In this document: in pieces, positions 16,555 to 25,253 of the stretch
How the letters are laid out: each line of letters opens with the position of its first letter
Position numbering within the stretch: the stretch's first letter is position 1
NCBI RefSeq assembly: GCF_014698115.1
Contig: NZ_JACJSJ010000076.1
Span: forward strand, 1 to 41,924
Source: Nostoc sp. FACHB-973
Lineage (GTDB): Bacteria; Cyanobacteriota; Cyanobacteriia; Cyanobacteriales; Nostocaceae
Direction of reading: 5' to 3'
DNA: 41,924 nucleotides
Program-made: the position numbers and the translations under genes
Notes under the pieces: generated by a model
Seen by the model: only the letters and a program-made list of their open reading frames with translations
Told to the model about the DNA's origin: nothing
Database searches by the model: none

Positions 16555-17007
16555 TTAGTCGAGTAACCAGTCATCTGGATGGGTAATGATTTCGACTAAT
16601 TGACTAAGGACTTGATTATAACGAGCGTAGAGTTCTCTTCCTTGCTCAACTGTGAGGTACTCGCATTTCACTGCAAACTTTAACCAAACTTGAGTTTCTG
16701 CTGCCTCCGATTGTCTGCGACACGCTCCGCGAACACAATCATTCAGTTTAGCGACAAAAGCATCTCTATATCTCCGTTTTTTCCAAGCCCCTGCCAAATT
16801 AGCACAGACTGAACGAGACGAGCGACGAATTTGAAAGATTTCTGAATATTTTTCTTCAACTGGAAACTTTTTAGAATATTCAAAAATTTGCATTGCTGTC
16901 TCAAATGTCAATTGATAAATGGCTAAGTCCTCATGAGTTCTAAAATACTTTTTCCCTTTCTCTTCCATTTTCTTTAATCTCGACCATTCTTTTATCCATC
17001 TTCCCAC
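16555..17007 (-). CDS. Four-helix-bundle protein of the 23S rRNA intervening-sequence (IVS) family
   Basis: 150 residues. FRTHEDLAIYQLTFETA, FPVEEKYSEIFQIRRSSRSVCANLAGA and SEAAETQVWLKFAVKCEYL match the IVS/four-helix-bundle family (PF05635-like), common in cyanobacteria and of unknown role. It is the only gene pointing against the secretion operon and sits between virB5 and virB6, so it looks like an insertion. About nine residues (CVRGACRRQ) between KLND and SEAAET are absent from the usual family pattern and are encoded by a short repeat. Met14 is an alternative start. Confidence 0.8.
   Translation of the reverse strand: MGRWIKEWSRLKKMEEKGKKYFRTHEDLAIYQLTFETAMQIFEYSKKFPVEEKYSEIFQIRRSSRSVCANLAGAWKKRRYRDAFVAKLNDCVRGACRRQSEAAETQVWLKFAVKCEYLTVEQGRELYARYNQVLSQLVEIITHPDDWLLD
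16709..16740. repeat. Short GC-rich repeat inserted in frame in the IVS-family gene
   Basis: GATTGT (16709-16714) and ACAATC (16735-16740) bound a core CTGCGACACGCTCCGCGAAC. The core is of the palindromic type widely scattered in Nostoc-like genomes. It adds roughly 27 bp and keeps the frame, giving a Cys/Arg-rich insert in the protein. Confidence 0.55.
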
Positions 17008-17046
17008 ACTCCCTTAGACCTCTTATGCAAAGGAAAGGATTCTTAT

Positions 17047-18147
17047 ATGTATTTATTAGCGCAACAAGCGATTGGTGGTGATTTAGCCAGACAAGCATCT
17101 CAAACTTCTGCATCAATATCAGCCGGATTTGATGATTTGTGGAATAAAACTTTAGCTGGGGAACTATACAACAATATATGTACGGTAGGAGCATTATTTG
17201 CGGTTGCAACATTAACTTTTTTCATGATTGAGTGGACAAAGCAAATGATCAATGGCGATGAGCAACGAGCTTTCACCGATTTTATCTGGCCGTTGATTGT
17301 GGTGGTGTTGTTGTCAAATCATGGCAAAGCGCTAGGAAACTCAACGTTAGGGATTAGGAACTACATCAACAATGTAAATAATCTGGTGTTGATACAAACG
17401 GCTTCGGGGCTAGATTTAAGAGTCGCATTTCAAAAAGCAGCAGGGGTATCAGTAGCTCGAAGCGCTATCGGATTAGCGATTGAAAGATGTCGCAGTTCTT
17501 CATTACAGCCGAATGAAGCAATTGCTTGTCTACAACAGGCTAAAGAAGATTTAAGCCAAAAATATCCGTCTGCTTTTGATCAAAATAGTGGCCCCTTCAA
17601 ATGGCTGATGGATGGGATAGATAAAGTCATTGAAGCTCCGATTGATGCAATAAAAAATAAAAGAAATCCCCTTCAGATATTATTTTCTTCCATTAGTGGT
17701 TTTATTGGTTCCGGTGTGACTTCAACAATTTCATTAGTGATGCTGTCCATGAATGGCTCATACCAATGGGGAATTGAATTAACAATGTTAATCACAGCAT
17801 TTTTAGGGCCACTAGCTGTTGGAGGTTCTTTATTACCTTACGGAGCGAAATCAATTTATACTTGGCTAATTGGATATTTCAGCATTGGAATATGTAAACT
17901 ATCTTTTAACATGATTGTTGGTTTTGCTGGACAATTAATTTCTGATTCTCAAGCTGATCAACCAATGTTCTTCCTGTTTACAATTGGGATTTGCGCTCCC
18001 TTCTTGGCTACGGGATTAGCCGCAGGTGGTGGTTTAGCGCTGCTACAACAAATTAATAAAGCCTCAGAGACTTATGGTGCGATTGTTGCAGAAGCTGGCA
18101 TTGCAATAATCACTAGAGGTGTTAGTTTGGCGAAGTCTAGGAAATAA
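17047..18147 (+). CDS. VirB6/TrbL-like polytopic membrane protein
   Basis: 366 residues with an AGGAAAGGA ribosome site before ATG 17047. Hydrophobic segments are seen near 46-64, 79-92, 212-232, 238-262, 270-292 and 305-330. A hydrophilic, probably periplasmic stretch with two cysteines (C148, C160) separates the first pair from the rest. This multi-span pattern between VirB5- and VirB8-like genes fits VirB6, the inner-membrane channel component. The family is defined mostly by topology. Confidence 0.7.
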   Translation: MYLLAQQAIGGDLARQASQTSASISAGFDDLWNKTLAGELYNNICTVGALFAVATLTFFMIEWTKQMINGDEQRAFTDFIWPLIVVVLLSNHGKALGNSTLGIRNYINNVNNLVLIQTASGLDLRVAFQKAAGVSVARSAIGLAIERCRSSSLQPNEAIACLQQAKEDLSQKYPSAFDQNSGPFKWLMDGIDKVIEAPIDAIKNKRNPLQILFSSISGFIGSGVTSTISLVMLSMNGSYQWGIELTMLITAFLGPLAVGGSLLPYGAKSIYTWLIGYFSIGICKLSFNMIVGFAGQLISDSQADQPMFFLFTIGICAPFLATGLAAGGGLALLQQINKASETYGAIVAEAGIAIITRGVSLAKSRK

Positions 18148-18152
18148 GAGAT

Positions 18153-18917
18153 ATGGTCAACACGGAAAAGCGAAAATCAGAACCATTACAACTACTGCAA
18201 TTTAATAAATCAGTCCCGACAAGAATTGGAATCATTTCATTAGTAGGATTTTCTTGTGCATTACTCTCATTACTATTGCAATTTCTCAATTATGGAGCAA
18301 TCAGAGGATTAAGTAAAAAGCAATTAGCTTTAGTACAGTTAGATGATGGCAAAACTATTACTGCTAAATCAGTAGACCAAAATCAACGTTCGCCAGAAGT
18401 AATCAAGAGGTTTGTTGGTGATACGTTCACTAGAATGTTTAGCTGGGATGGGTTAGTGAAAATTGATAACCATAAGGGAGAAGTAATTACCAAGCAAGAC
18501 AGAGGAATAGATATTGATGCAGTAAGTGGAAAAAAGAAAGTTACAACTAAGGCTTATGAAGCTGCTTTTGCAATTAGTGAAAAACAGAACTTTCGAGCAG
18601 CCTTTTTACAAAAGCTGGCAGAACTCACCCCCAGCAGAATATTTCAAGGAAATATGCAAGCGTCTTTAATTCCTCGTTATATTGGAGAGCCGCGATTAAT
18701 TAGAGATGGGGTCTGGCAAGTAGATATCGTCGCAACTATTGTGACTTTTACAACTTCTGATAATACGGGACTTGGAATTACCTTCAATAAGACTGTGACT
18801 GTCGAAGCAGTGAATACGCCACAAGAAATTACTGCTCTCACTGAACTTTCTCGGAAAATCTATGAAGCTCGGAGCGCTGGTTTAGAAATTACACAAATCA
18901 ATGATTTGAAACTCTAA
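18153..18917 (+). CDS. VirB8-like inner-membrane scaffold protein
   Basis: 254 residues: a short cytoplasmic N-terminus, one membrane helix at about 23-46, and a periplasmic domain of about 200 residues, the architecture of VirB8. It starts 5 bp after the virB6-like stop and ends 5 bp before the virB10-like start, so it is clearly in the operon. The NTF2-like fold of VirB8 cannot be confirmed by eye, but the sequence of the periplasmic part (repeated aromatic and charged strands, DIVATIVTFTT) is compatible. Confidence 0.65.
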   Translation: MVNTEKRKSEPLQLLQFNKSVPTRIGIISLVGFSCALLSLLLQFLNYGAIRGLSKKQLALVQLDDGKTITAKSVDQNQRSPEVIKRFVGDTFTRMFSWDGLVKIDNHKGEVITKQDRGIDIDAVSGKKKVTTKAYEAAFAISEKQNFRAAFLQKLAELTPSRIFQGNMQASLIPRYIGEPRLIRDGVWQVDIVATIVTFTTSDNTGLGITFNKTVTVEAVNTPQEITALTELSRKIYEARSAGLEITQINDLKL

Positions 18918-18922
18918 TAATT

Positions 18923-20494
18923 ATGTCACTAAAAAACGAACATCAGAATTTGACTATAGATCAAATCTTGAGATTTTCAGAGGATACAAATGATGGACAA
19001 AGGAGAGAAAAGCCGGAGCCGGAAGACTCCGAAGAATTTCCATCGATTACCAAGCACACTGTCAGTACTTCTCCTTGGTCAAGATTGGGGATAATCGCTA
19101 TTCCCTTTGGCTTAGGGTTTTTAGTAATCTTTTATTTTCTTAATGGCATTTTTAATCCTGGTAGAAGTCCAGAAGCGATAACTGCTAAAGCTGATAAAAC
19201 ATCCCCAGCTTTGGAGAAAGTCGAGCAACAAGATGGTGATGTCTATGCCAAATTAGCCTTGAATAAACAAGAAGATGAATTGAATAAAATTAATCAGAGT
19301 AAAGAAGAAGTTTTTGTTAATAGTAAGCCTGTAAGTGTTGCAGCTTCACCACCCCCATCAACAGCTAGACCTGTAGCACAAACACAAAGTCCTAGCCCTA
19401 GACAATATTACGTTCCGAGTAGAACTAACTCGACTATTTCATCACCACCTCGTAATCAAACGTTGCCAAGAATTAGTAATCCTGTTAGGACTGTTACGCC
19501 GAAAACAGAAACGCCAATAGACGTGATAGCTGAATTGAATCGACTTCGCAGCTTAGGATCTTACGGAAAAATCGCTTATACGCCTACTTCAAATAATCAG
19601 CAGATATCAACAGAGGCAACATCCTTTCAAGCACCGAGTACAACACGAATTCAACTACAGCCACCTAATAGTGCTTATACAACACAGCAAACACGCCCTA
19701 ACTTTTTCAACAGTACACCCACAGAAATTGAGAAAATTCGCCCTCGTTGGTCAGCTAATTCTAAATCTGATAAACAAATAGCAGATGGTAATTACTTGCC
19801 TCAAGAAAACCAAATTCTGCAACAGCGTAAAACTCGCTATTTAGTTGTCGGAGAATTCGCAAATGGTGTTTTAGTGACTTCAGTCATCAAGCAGCAAAGC
19901 GAAAATCGCTTCCAACAACAGCAAAATCCAGATGATACTAAACGCTATGTTGCTAGATTAACGGCTGATTTACATGACAACTATGGAAATGTGGCAATTC
20001 ATAAAGGCACTTTATTAGCCGTTGAACCCCTACAGGTTGATGGTGGCTCTTATGTAACTGTACAAGTCACCAGCATTATCAAAGATAACACCGAGTACCC
20101 AATCAGTAGCGGTGCAATTTCTGTATTAGGAGAAGGCGGCAAACCCTTGTTAGCTAAACAGTTCCAAGATAAGAAAGGGGGAATTGCAGGTTCTGACTTG
20201 ACTGTGGGATTAGTCAGTGGTTTGGGTCAAGTAGGAGCAATCCTGAATCAATCTGATTCCAGTAGCAGTGTAGTTAATTCTGCTACTGGGACATTTAGCT
20301 CTAGCACGACTTCAAACAGCCAGCGCAATATTGGCGGGGCATTCTTGCAAGGTGCTTTTGGCAAGCTTAGTGACACCATTGCTCGCCGTGCAGAAGCTTC
20401 TAACCAACAAATTACCCCTCGTCCCAATGTTTGGTATGTCCCACAGGGGACGAAGATTACCTTTTTGGTGAACCGTTCTCTGGAGTTGCCATGA
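18923..20494 (+). CDS. virB10: VirB10/TrbI-like channel core protein
   Basis: 523 residues. A cytoplasmic acidic N-terminus (1-50) is followed by a membrane helix at about 55-76. Next comes a long Pro/Ser/Thr/Gln-rich periplasmic linker (about 125-290), then a C-terminal beta domain starting near 305 (KTRYLVVGEFANGVLVTSV). Its segments (YVARLTADLHDNYGNVAIHKGTLLAVEPL, WYVPQGTKITFLVNRSLEL) are typical of TrbI/VirB10. This protein spans the envelope from inner to outer membrane and senses ATP use. Its stop overlaps the next start (ATGA at 20491-20494). Confidence 0.8.
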   Translation: MSLKNEHQNLTIDQILRFSEDTNDGQRREKPEPEDSEEFPSITKHTVSTSPWSRLGIIAIPFGLGFLVIFYFLNGIFNPGRSPEAITAKADKTSPALEKVEQQDGDVYAKLALNKQEDELNKINQSKEEVFVNSKPVSVAASPPPSTARPVAQTQSPSPRQYYVPSRTNSTISSPPRNQTLPRISNPVRTVTPKTETPIDVIAELNRLRSLGSYGKIAYTPTSNNQQISTEATSFQAPSTTRIQLQPPNSAYTTQQTRPNFFNSTPTEIEKIRPRWSANSKSDKQIADGNYLPQENQILQQRKTRYLVVGEFANGVLVTSVIKQQSENRFQQQQNPDDTKRYVARLTADLHDNYGNVAIHKGTLLAVEPLQVDGGSYVTVQVTSIIKDNTEYPISSGAISVLGEGGKPLLAKQFQDKKGGIAGSDLTVGLVSGLGQVGAILNQSDSSSSVVNSATGTFSSSTTSNSQRNIGGAFLQGAFGKLSDTIARRAEASNQQITPRPNVWYVPQGTKITFLVNRSLELP

Positions 20495-21243
20495 AGAAGT
20501 TAAAACTCATGACAGCGTTCCAGCTTGGAGTTGCTGCTTTTTTGGCAGTGTGTCTAGTTCCAGTCAAAACCTATGCTCAAAGCACAGTCCGCACTATAAA
20601 GCAATCTCAGGTTAGTGGCAGTACTGCCAAGCTGCAAAAAATTAAGGTCTGGAATGGCTCAGGCGTATCAATTTCATTTTATGAAGTCAATGAGATGGTG
20701 AAGCGGGTGTGGATTGACGATCCCTCGCAAGTTTTGATTGACACTGATGGTTGTTTAGAGGGAATCGACCAGAACTGTCAAAACAGTAGTGCTGGACTAC
20801 TTCACTTACGCCGGATCAAAAAGCTTCCGGTTCCAGGACTGCCGCAAACAAGTGCAACTTTGCTTACAGTGATTACTCAAACTGCTTCTGGCTCACGCAA
20901 AGTTTACCACTTTCAAGTTACTCCATCTAATTCCCGTCCTGAATACAGTCAAGTGTCAATTATCTCGGATAAACCATCTTCAAGAGTTACTCGACCCTTA
21001 TTATCGCCATTAGTACAAACTATCAACACCATAAAACAAATTAGAGCGGGGATGAGCGTAGCGATTAGTAATGGTTCGCTCTCCTCATCTGATGAACTTC
21101 ACAATCGGATTGAGCAATTCTTGACTCATTTTCAAGCTGGAGGGCAAATGCCTATTGCTGCTCTTCAGGCTGGTGTCTCACTTAATTTAGTTAATAAATT
21201 AATCGAGCTTGGACAAAAAAACGGGACAGAGGGACAAATATGA
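20491..21243 (+). CDS. VirB9/TrbG-like envelope protein
   Basis: 250 residues from ATG 20491, overlapping the VirB10 stop by 4 bp. A signal peptide ends at TYA-Q (after Ala29). The mature N-terminal part has strands such as KVWNGSGVSISF and VKRVWIDDPSQVLIDT. These precede LLTVITQTASGSRKVYHFQVTPS, which resembles the N-terminal domain of VirB9/TrbG/TraK, partner of VirB10 in the outer-membrane core. The gene order B10-B9 is reversed from the Agrobacterium operon. The family match is moderate. Confidence 0.6.
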   Translation: MKKLKLMTAFQLGVAAFLAVCLVPVKTYAQSTVRTIKQSQVSGSTAKLQKIKVWNGSGVSISFYEVNEMVKRVWIDDPSQVLIDTDGCLEGIDQNCQNSSAGLLHLRRIKKLPVPGLPQTSATLLTVITQTASGSRKVYHFQVTPSNSRPEYSQVSIISDKPSSRVTRPLLSPLVQTINTIKQIRAGMSVAISNGSLSSSDELHNRIEQFLTHFQAGGQMPIAALQAGVSLNLVNKLIELGQKNGTEGQI

Positions 21244-22454
21244 AATCATCAAAGCGTTCGCCCAAAATTAGTTTTGACACGATTCGCTATTTAATATTGT
21301 TTGGATTGCTCGGAGGATTGTTTATTCACAGTTTTTGGAAATATGGAATTATGAATCAGGTAATTGGATTTATACTGCCCAAAGCCTCGGCACAAGTCCC
21401 ATTTGTCAGTAGCAACAATGGCTTGATTCCAGACTGGTCAAAAATGAAGTTTCAAGACATGATTGTATCTGAATCTGGTCATGTGGCTTACCCGACTGAC
21501 CGAGGTAATCAGACTAGAACTTGGCAAGCTGGACAAAGTATTGGCGATTTTATGGAGCTTGGTGATTTTGAAGATGCTAATCTGAATATTGAAAAGCTTA
21601 ACCTCAAGGCGATATCTCAGGCATTAGCTATTGATTTAGATGGTTTAAAACTTGACGATTTTGGAATCATCAAAACTCAAACCCTTAGCGATTTAGTCAA
21701 AGCTATACCTGAATTAGCTAATCAATCAGCCAGCAGTGTAGCACCAATAGCTGACTTTTTTCGCCAAATGGGTATCAGCACTAATCAAAGAATTGGTAAT
21801 GTTGCTAATTATTACAATTTAGATAATATCCCTCTCGGCAATGAAATTGATTTGTCTAAATACAAGCTGACATCGATTCCGGGAATTGAAAACTCATCAT
21901 TTGATGAATTTGCTAATTGGCAAGATACTCTCATTTCAGACATTCCCGGATTGAAGGATTTATCTTGGAATAATTTTCCTACCGTACCAGAGCCGGATCT
22001 GTCTTTCGTTGGGCAAGTAGATTTGCCCTTGGGAGATATAGAAGCTAACCGGGTTCGCAGCATTTCTGGCAGTTATCAAGAAGGTTTTAATGTCCCTTGC
22101 AATCAAAATAATTGCGTCCACTTTGAAGCTTCAGGTCTTGGTAAGACCACTGGAGCGCAATGGATTTCGGGTAAAGTCCAGAAAGTTAAAGGTGGCTATG
22201 GAATTTTTGCTGTAGTTAATGGTGGTCTTGAGCCAACTGGTCGTCATCCCTTTGGTAAATCATTTAAACAAGTTGTTTGGGATATAGATGAATCAAGCGG
22301 TTCCGTTAACACTGCTATGTTTTTCCGTTTCTGCAAGAATATTCCCTTTGTTGGTCGCACTTGTACCCCCTATTTTATCGGGCCAGTGCCATTCATTATT
22401 TACCATGAAAAAGACCCAATTATTTTTGGTAGTCCTTCTACTGTTCCTGATTAA
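21240..22454 (+). CDS. Exported protein of the secretion operon, unknown family
   Basis: 404 residues, start overlapping the previous stop (ATGA at 21240-21243). A hydrophobic segment at 17-33 plus ASA-Q (cleavage after Ala51) indicates export. The middle contains many short Leu/Ile/Asp repeats (LNLKAISQALAIDLDGLKL, LSKYKLTSIPGIE). The C-terminal part has four cysteines in CNQNNCV and FCKNIPFVGRTC, likely disulphide-bonded. I do not recognise a VirB family. As the last gene before the coupling protein, translationally coupled to VirB9, it is probably a structural or tip component specific to the cyanobacterial system. Confidence 0.7.
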   Translation: MKSSKRSPKISFDTIRYLILFGLLGGLFIHSFWKYGIMNQVIGFILPKASAQVPFVSSNNGLIPDWSKMKFQDMIVSESGHVAYPTDRGNQTRTWQAGQSIGDFMELGDFEDANLNIEKLNLKAISQALAIDLDGLKLDDFGIIKTQTLSDLVKAIPELANQSASSVAPIADFFRQMGISTNQRIGNVANYYNLDNIPLGNEIDLSKYKLTSIPGIENSSFDEFANWQDTLISDIPGLKDLSWNNFPTVPEPDLSFVGQVDLPLGDIEANRVRSISGSYQEGFNVPCNQNNCVHFEASGLGKTTGAQWISGKVQKVKGGYGIFAVVNGGLEPTGRHPFGKSFKQVVWDIDESSGSVNTAMFFRFCKNIPFVGRTCTPYFIGPVPFIIYHEKDPIIFGSPSTVPD

Positions 22455-22613
22455 CTATTCTTACCAAAAAGGGAGAAAGGGTAAAGGAAAAACTAAAAAC
22501 CAATTAAGAATACTTACAAATCTAACTCTTTCCCCTACATCCTGTCCGTCACAAGGGTTTTACGCCTACAAGCGTGCTATTCCCCATTCCCCATTCCCCT
22601 TCTTCTTCATCTG
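22455..22613. other. Spacer with CCCCATT heptamers between secretion operon and coupling protein
   Basis: No gene. Near its right end there are tandem CCCCATT units (around 22582-22600), a short heptamer repeat of the type found between genes in filamentous cyanobacteria. No terminator hairpin with a U tract was seen. Confidence 0.45.
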
Positions 22614-24431
22614 ATGAGCAATAATCTGACTACTTCTGCAAACAACCAACCATTTCATTTTGAACAGTTACAAAATCCACATAGCGACATTGGCAAGTAC
22701 ACTCATCATTTATTTACACCCAGTGGATTAGCAATTATAAGTATGTTGGGTGCTTACATTTTAATGAGAGTATTTTTTGGCGATGGCAGTAATAAAAAGA
22801 AGATTGCTACTAGCTATTGGGTAGGAAGAAAGGAGAATAATACAGCTAAGAAAAAAGCATTGCAACAGATACAATCTCCTCGGTGTGATAGTGTAGCTTT
22901 GTATATTGGTAAACATCAATTCAAAGGTACAAAAAAACAAAGTGGTAGTGGAGGTGTACCGATTTATGTACCAGAAGTGCAAAGGGGAACTGCTGCTATT
23001 GGCGCGCCCGGAAGTGGGAAGACTTTTAGTGCCATTAACCCCATGTTATTTTCCGCAATTGACCAAGGTTTTCCTATTTTACTGTATGACTTTAAATACC
23101 CATCTCAGGCGAAAATCGCTGCTTATGCTAAAGTTCTTGGCTACGATGTTCATATTTTTGCCCCTGGTTTTCCCGAATCAGAAGTTTGTAATCCTCTAGA
23201 TTTTTTAAGAGATTCTTCTGACGCTGAAAATGCTCGGCAGATTGCCACGGTCATCAATAAAAACTTCCGCATTCTGAATAATTCTAATGAAGATGGATTT
23301 TTCGGCCCGTCTGGGGATCAGTTAACCCAAGCTGTATTGATGTTAACCAAAGAATTTGGAGATAGAGCTGATGTCATGACCAGTGCCGCCATCTTGTCTA
23401 GTGAGCAGATGATTGCGCGGTTAATGTCTGCTAATCTTAACCCTTGGGTAAAGATTGCCTTTGGTCAGTTGTTCAGTTCCGCCGCGAGTGAGAAAACCGT
23501 CGCCGGGATTGTTGCCACAGCTAGTATTATGTTTACCCGCTTCATGGCCAAGAACACACTGGGTTGCTTTATTGGTAAAACCACTTTACCACTGTCAATT
23601 AAAGGTAAACAAATGATTATCTTCGGTTTAGACAGAGAGCGACGAGATGCTGTTGCACCATTGATGACTAGCGTTCTCCACATGACCATCGCCCGAAATA
23701 TAGCCAAAAAACGCTCTGACCCTTTGATAGTTGCATTGGATGAATTACCTTCCTTGTATCTGCCCGATTTATTCAGATGGTTAAATGAATCACGAAGTGA
23801 GGGTTTCTGCGGCATCCTCGGCTGGCAGAATATGGGGCAGTTGGAAAAGAATTATGGTCGGGAAGTTGCTAAGACTATACTTGGTGCTTGCAGTACGAAA
23901 TTTATTTTTAATCCTGGAGAGAACGAATCAGCACAATTGTTTTCTTCGTTTCTGGGAGATGAAGAAATTAGGTACAAGCATAAATCAAGATCCACGGGTG
24001 GTGGAAAGAGCAATAATACCATTAGCGACCAAGAGAAAACCAAAAAGTTATTTGAATCGGCAGAGTTTTTAAAACTACCAGCCGGGAAGTGTGTTTTTAT
24101 AAATCCTGCATACTCCAATAGAAAAGAGGGGTCAGTTCCTCAGTTAAAAAGCATCAACATTCCTCAAATTCTCCGCAACATCGACAGATACAACGAAAAA
24201 AAATGGAAACCAGTCGTCAGTAGATTAGCTCGGAAAAGTACACAGAGATATCCGACTCAGTATGACTTAGATTTGAGAGTTAATGATGTCAATAACCGTT
24301 TTCCTCCACCTCCTAAACAAAACAACAATTCTAATAATAAAGTCTTGAGCGTTGGAGAAATTAAATCAATCCTAGACGAAAATGCTCAGAGCCAAATTTC
24401 AAGGGTATTAAATAATGAGAATAATGATTAA
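22614..24431 (+). CDS. VirD4/TraG-like type IV coupling protein
   Basis: 605 residues. A membrane segment lies near 34-53. Walker A GAPGSGKT is at 130-137, Walker B LIVALDELPSLY near 371-382, and the conserved Gln-containing WQNMGQLEKNYG follows. These are the marks of the ATPase that brings the relaxase-bound DNA to the secretion channel. It is separated from the secretion operon by 159 bp, so it may have its own promoter. The last 60 residues are Asn-rich and probably disordered. No ribosome site is obvious before ATG 22614. Confidence 0.88.
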   Translation: MSNNLTTSANNQPFHFEQLQNPHSDIGKYTHHLFTPSGLAIISMLGAYILMRVFFGDGSNKKKIATSYWVGRKENNTAKKKALQQIQSPRCDSVALYIGKHQFKGTKKQSGSGGVPIYVPEVQRGTAAIGAPGSGKTFSAINPMLFSAIDQGFPILLYDFKYPSQAKIAAYAKVLGYDVHIFAPGFPESEVCNPLDFLRDSSDAENARQIATVINKNFRILNNSNEDGFFGPSGDQLTQAVLMLTKEFGDRADVMTSAAILSSEQMIARLMSANLNPWVKIAFGQLFSSAASEKTVAGIVATASIMFTRFMAKNTLGCFIGKTTLPLSIKGKQMIIFGLDRERRDAVAPLMTSVLHMTIARNIAKKRSDPLIVALDELPSLYLPDLFRWLNESRSEGFCGILGWQNMGQLEKNYGREVAKTILGACSTKFIFNPGENESAQLFSSFLGDEEIRYKHKSRSTGGGKSNNTISDQEKTKKLFESAEFLKLPAGKCVFINPAYSNRKEGSVPQLKSINIPQILRNIDRYNEKKWKPVVSRLARKSTQRYPTQYDLDLRVNDVNNRFPPPPKQNNNSNNKVLSVGEIKSILDENAQSQISRVLNNENND

Positions 24432-24882
24432 GGAATATGCTCTCTCTGATTTTGAGATAATTAATCAACTAATGCAGACATTGACTATTAACTCTGGCAA
24501 TCTCGTTAACATTTATGCTCCCGCTTGGGTCATTAATAGTTATCAGGTTTTAAGTAAGCAAAGACCAAGATTAAAAAAGGTCGGAATTTATGTTCAAATT
24601 ACTTTGAAAGGTTTCCCAATTAATTTATCATCAGATGTTTCTTCACAAATTATCAATGAATATATCCAAGGTATCGGCTGGGATGATTTGCAATATGTCA
24701 CTTTTTTGAAATTTTATCAAGAGCAATTAGATTTTCATCTTGTGTTTAATCGGGTGATGGCATCGGGGGAGGTGATTGACTTAAATTGCCTCGGTGCTAC
24801 ATCACAGCAATATGACGTTTTACAAAAGTCTTTAACTAATCTTATTAAAACCGAATCCAGCCGTGGGGTGACTTATGTTTGA
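24415..24882 (+). CDS. Unknown protein with relaxase-like motif, possibly degenerate
   Basis: 155 residues, start inside the end of the coupling-protein gene; ATG 24424 is an alternative. The middle reads VQITLKGFPINLSSDV... IINEYIQGIGW ... FHLVFNRVMASGEVIDL. This resembles the MobA/VirD2-type relaxase core, where a Ser/Phe strand and a helix ending in lG are followed by HxHxxxNRV-x-G. Here only one of the two metal-binding histidines is present (L-D-F-H), and I see no N-terminal catalytic tyrosine motif. It may be a non-catalytic oriT-binding or accessory protein. The similarity is by eye and weak. Confidence 0.55.
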   Translation: MRIMIKEYALSDFEIINQLMQTLTINSGNLVNIYAPAWVINSYQVLSKQRPRLKKVGIYVQITLKGFPINLSSDVSSQIINEYIQGIGWDDLQYVTFLKFYQEQLDFHLVFNRVMASGEVIDLNCLGATSQQYDVLQKSLTNLIKTESSRGVTYV

Positions 24883-25249
24883 TGAACGGCATTCACAACT
24901 AGTTTCTAATTACGCTAAAAGCAGTGATTATTTTGCCAGAAATATCATAGCACCTTTAATCAAATATGTTTGCGCTGACACCGTAGAACAATGGAATAAA
25001 AAAGCAAGATTTGAACTAGGAAAAGATACTTATGCTCTTAAACTTGATGGAGGTGGAGGTTATTCTTGGGTAAAAGTTGATCCCAAAACTAATAACTTTG
25101 TAACCGTAGAGCCAGAAGAAGCCAAAACAGTTGAAGAAATTGTCGAACAATCTTTAGCAAATACAAACGCTCATCAACAAAACCAAACTAATACTTCAAA
25201 TACTCTTTCTACTCACAGTAATAATAATTCTTGCTCCGAAATAGAGTAA
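24875..25249 (+). CDS. Small hypothetical protein
   Basis: 124 residues, overlapping the previous gene by 8 bp and therefore in the same operon. The N-terminal half is helical and followed by beta-like sequence (FELGKDTYALKLDGGGGYSWVKVD). The last 35 residues are rich in Asn, Gln, Ser and Thr and look disordered. No known family was recognised. The tight arrangement with the relaxase-like gene and the DUF3854 gene suggests these three act together in DNA processing. Confidence 0.7.
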   Translation: MFDERHSQLVSNYAKSSDYFARNIIAPLIKYVCADTVEQWNKKARFELGKDTYALKLDGGGGYSWVKVDPKTNNFVTVEPEEAKTVEEIVEQSLANTNAHQQNQTNTSNTLSTHSNNNSCSEIE

Positions 25250-25253
25250 AAAC

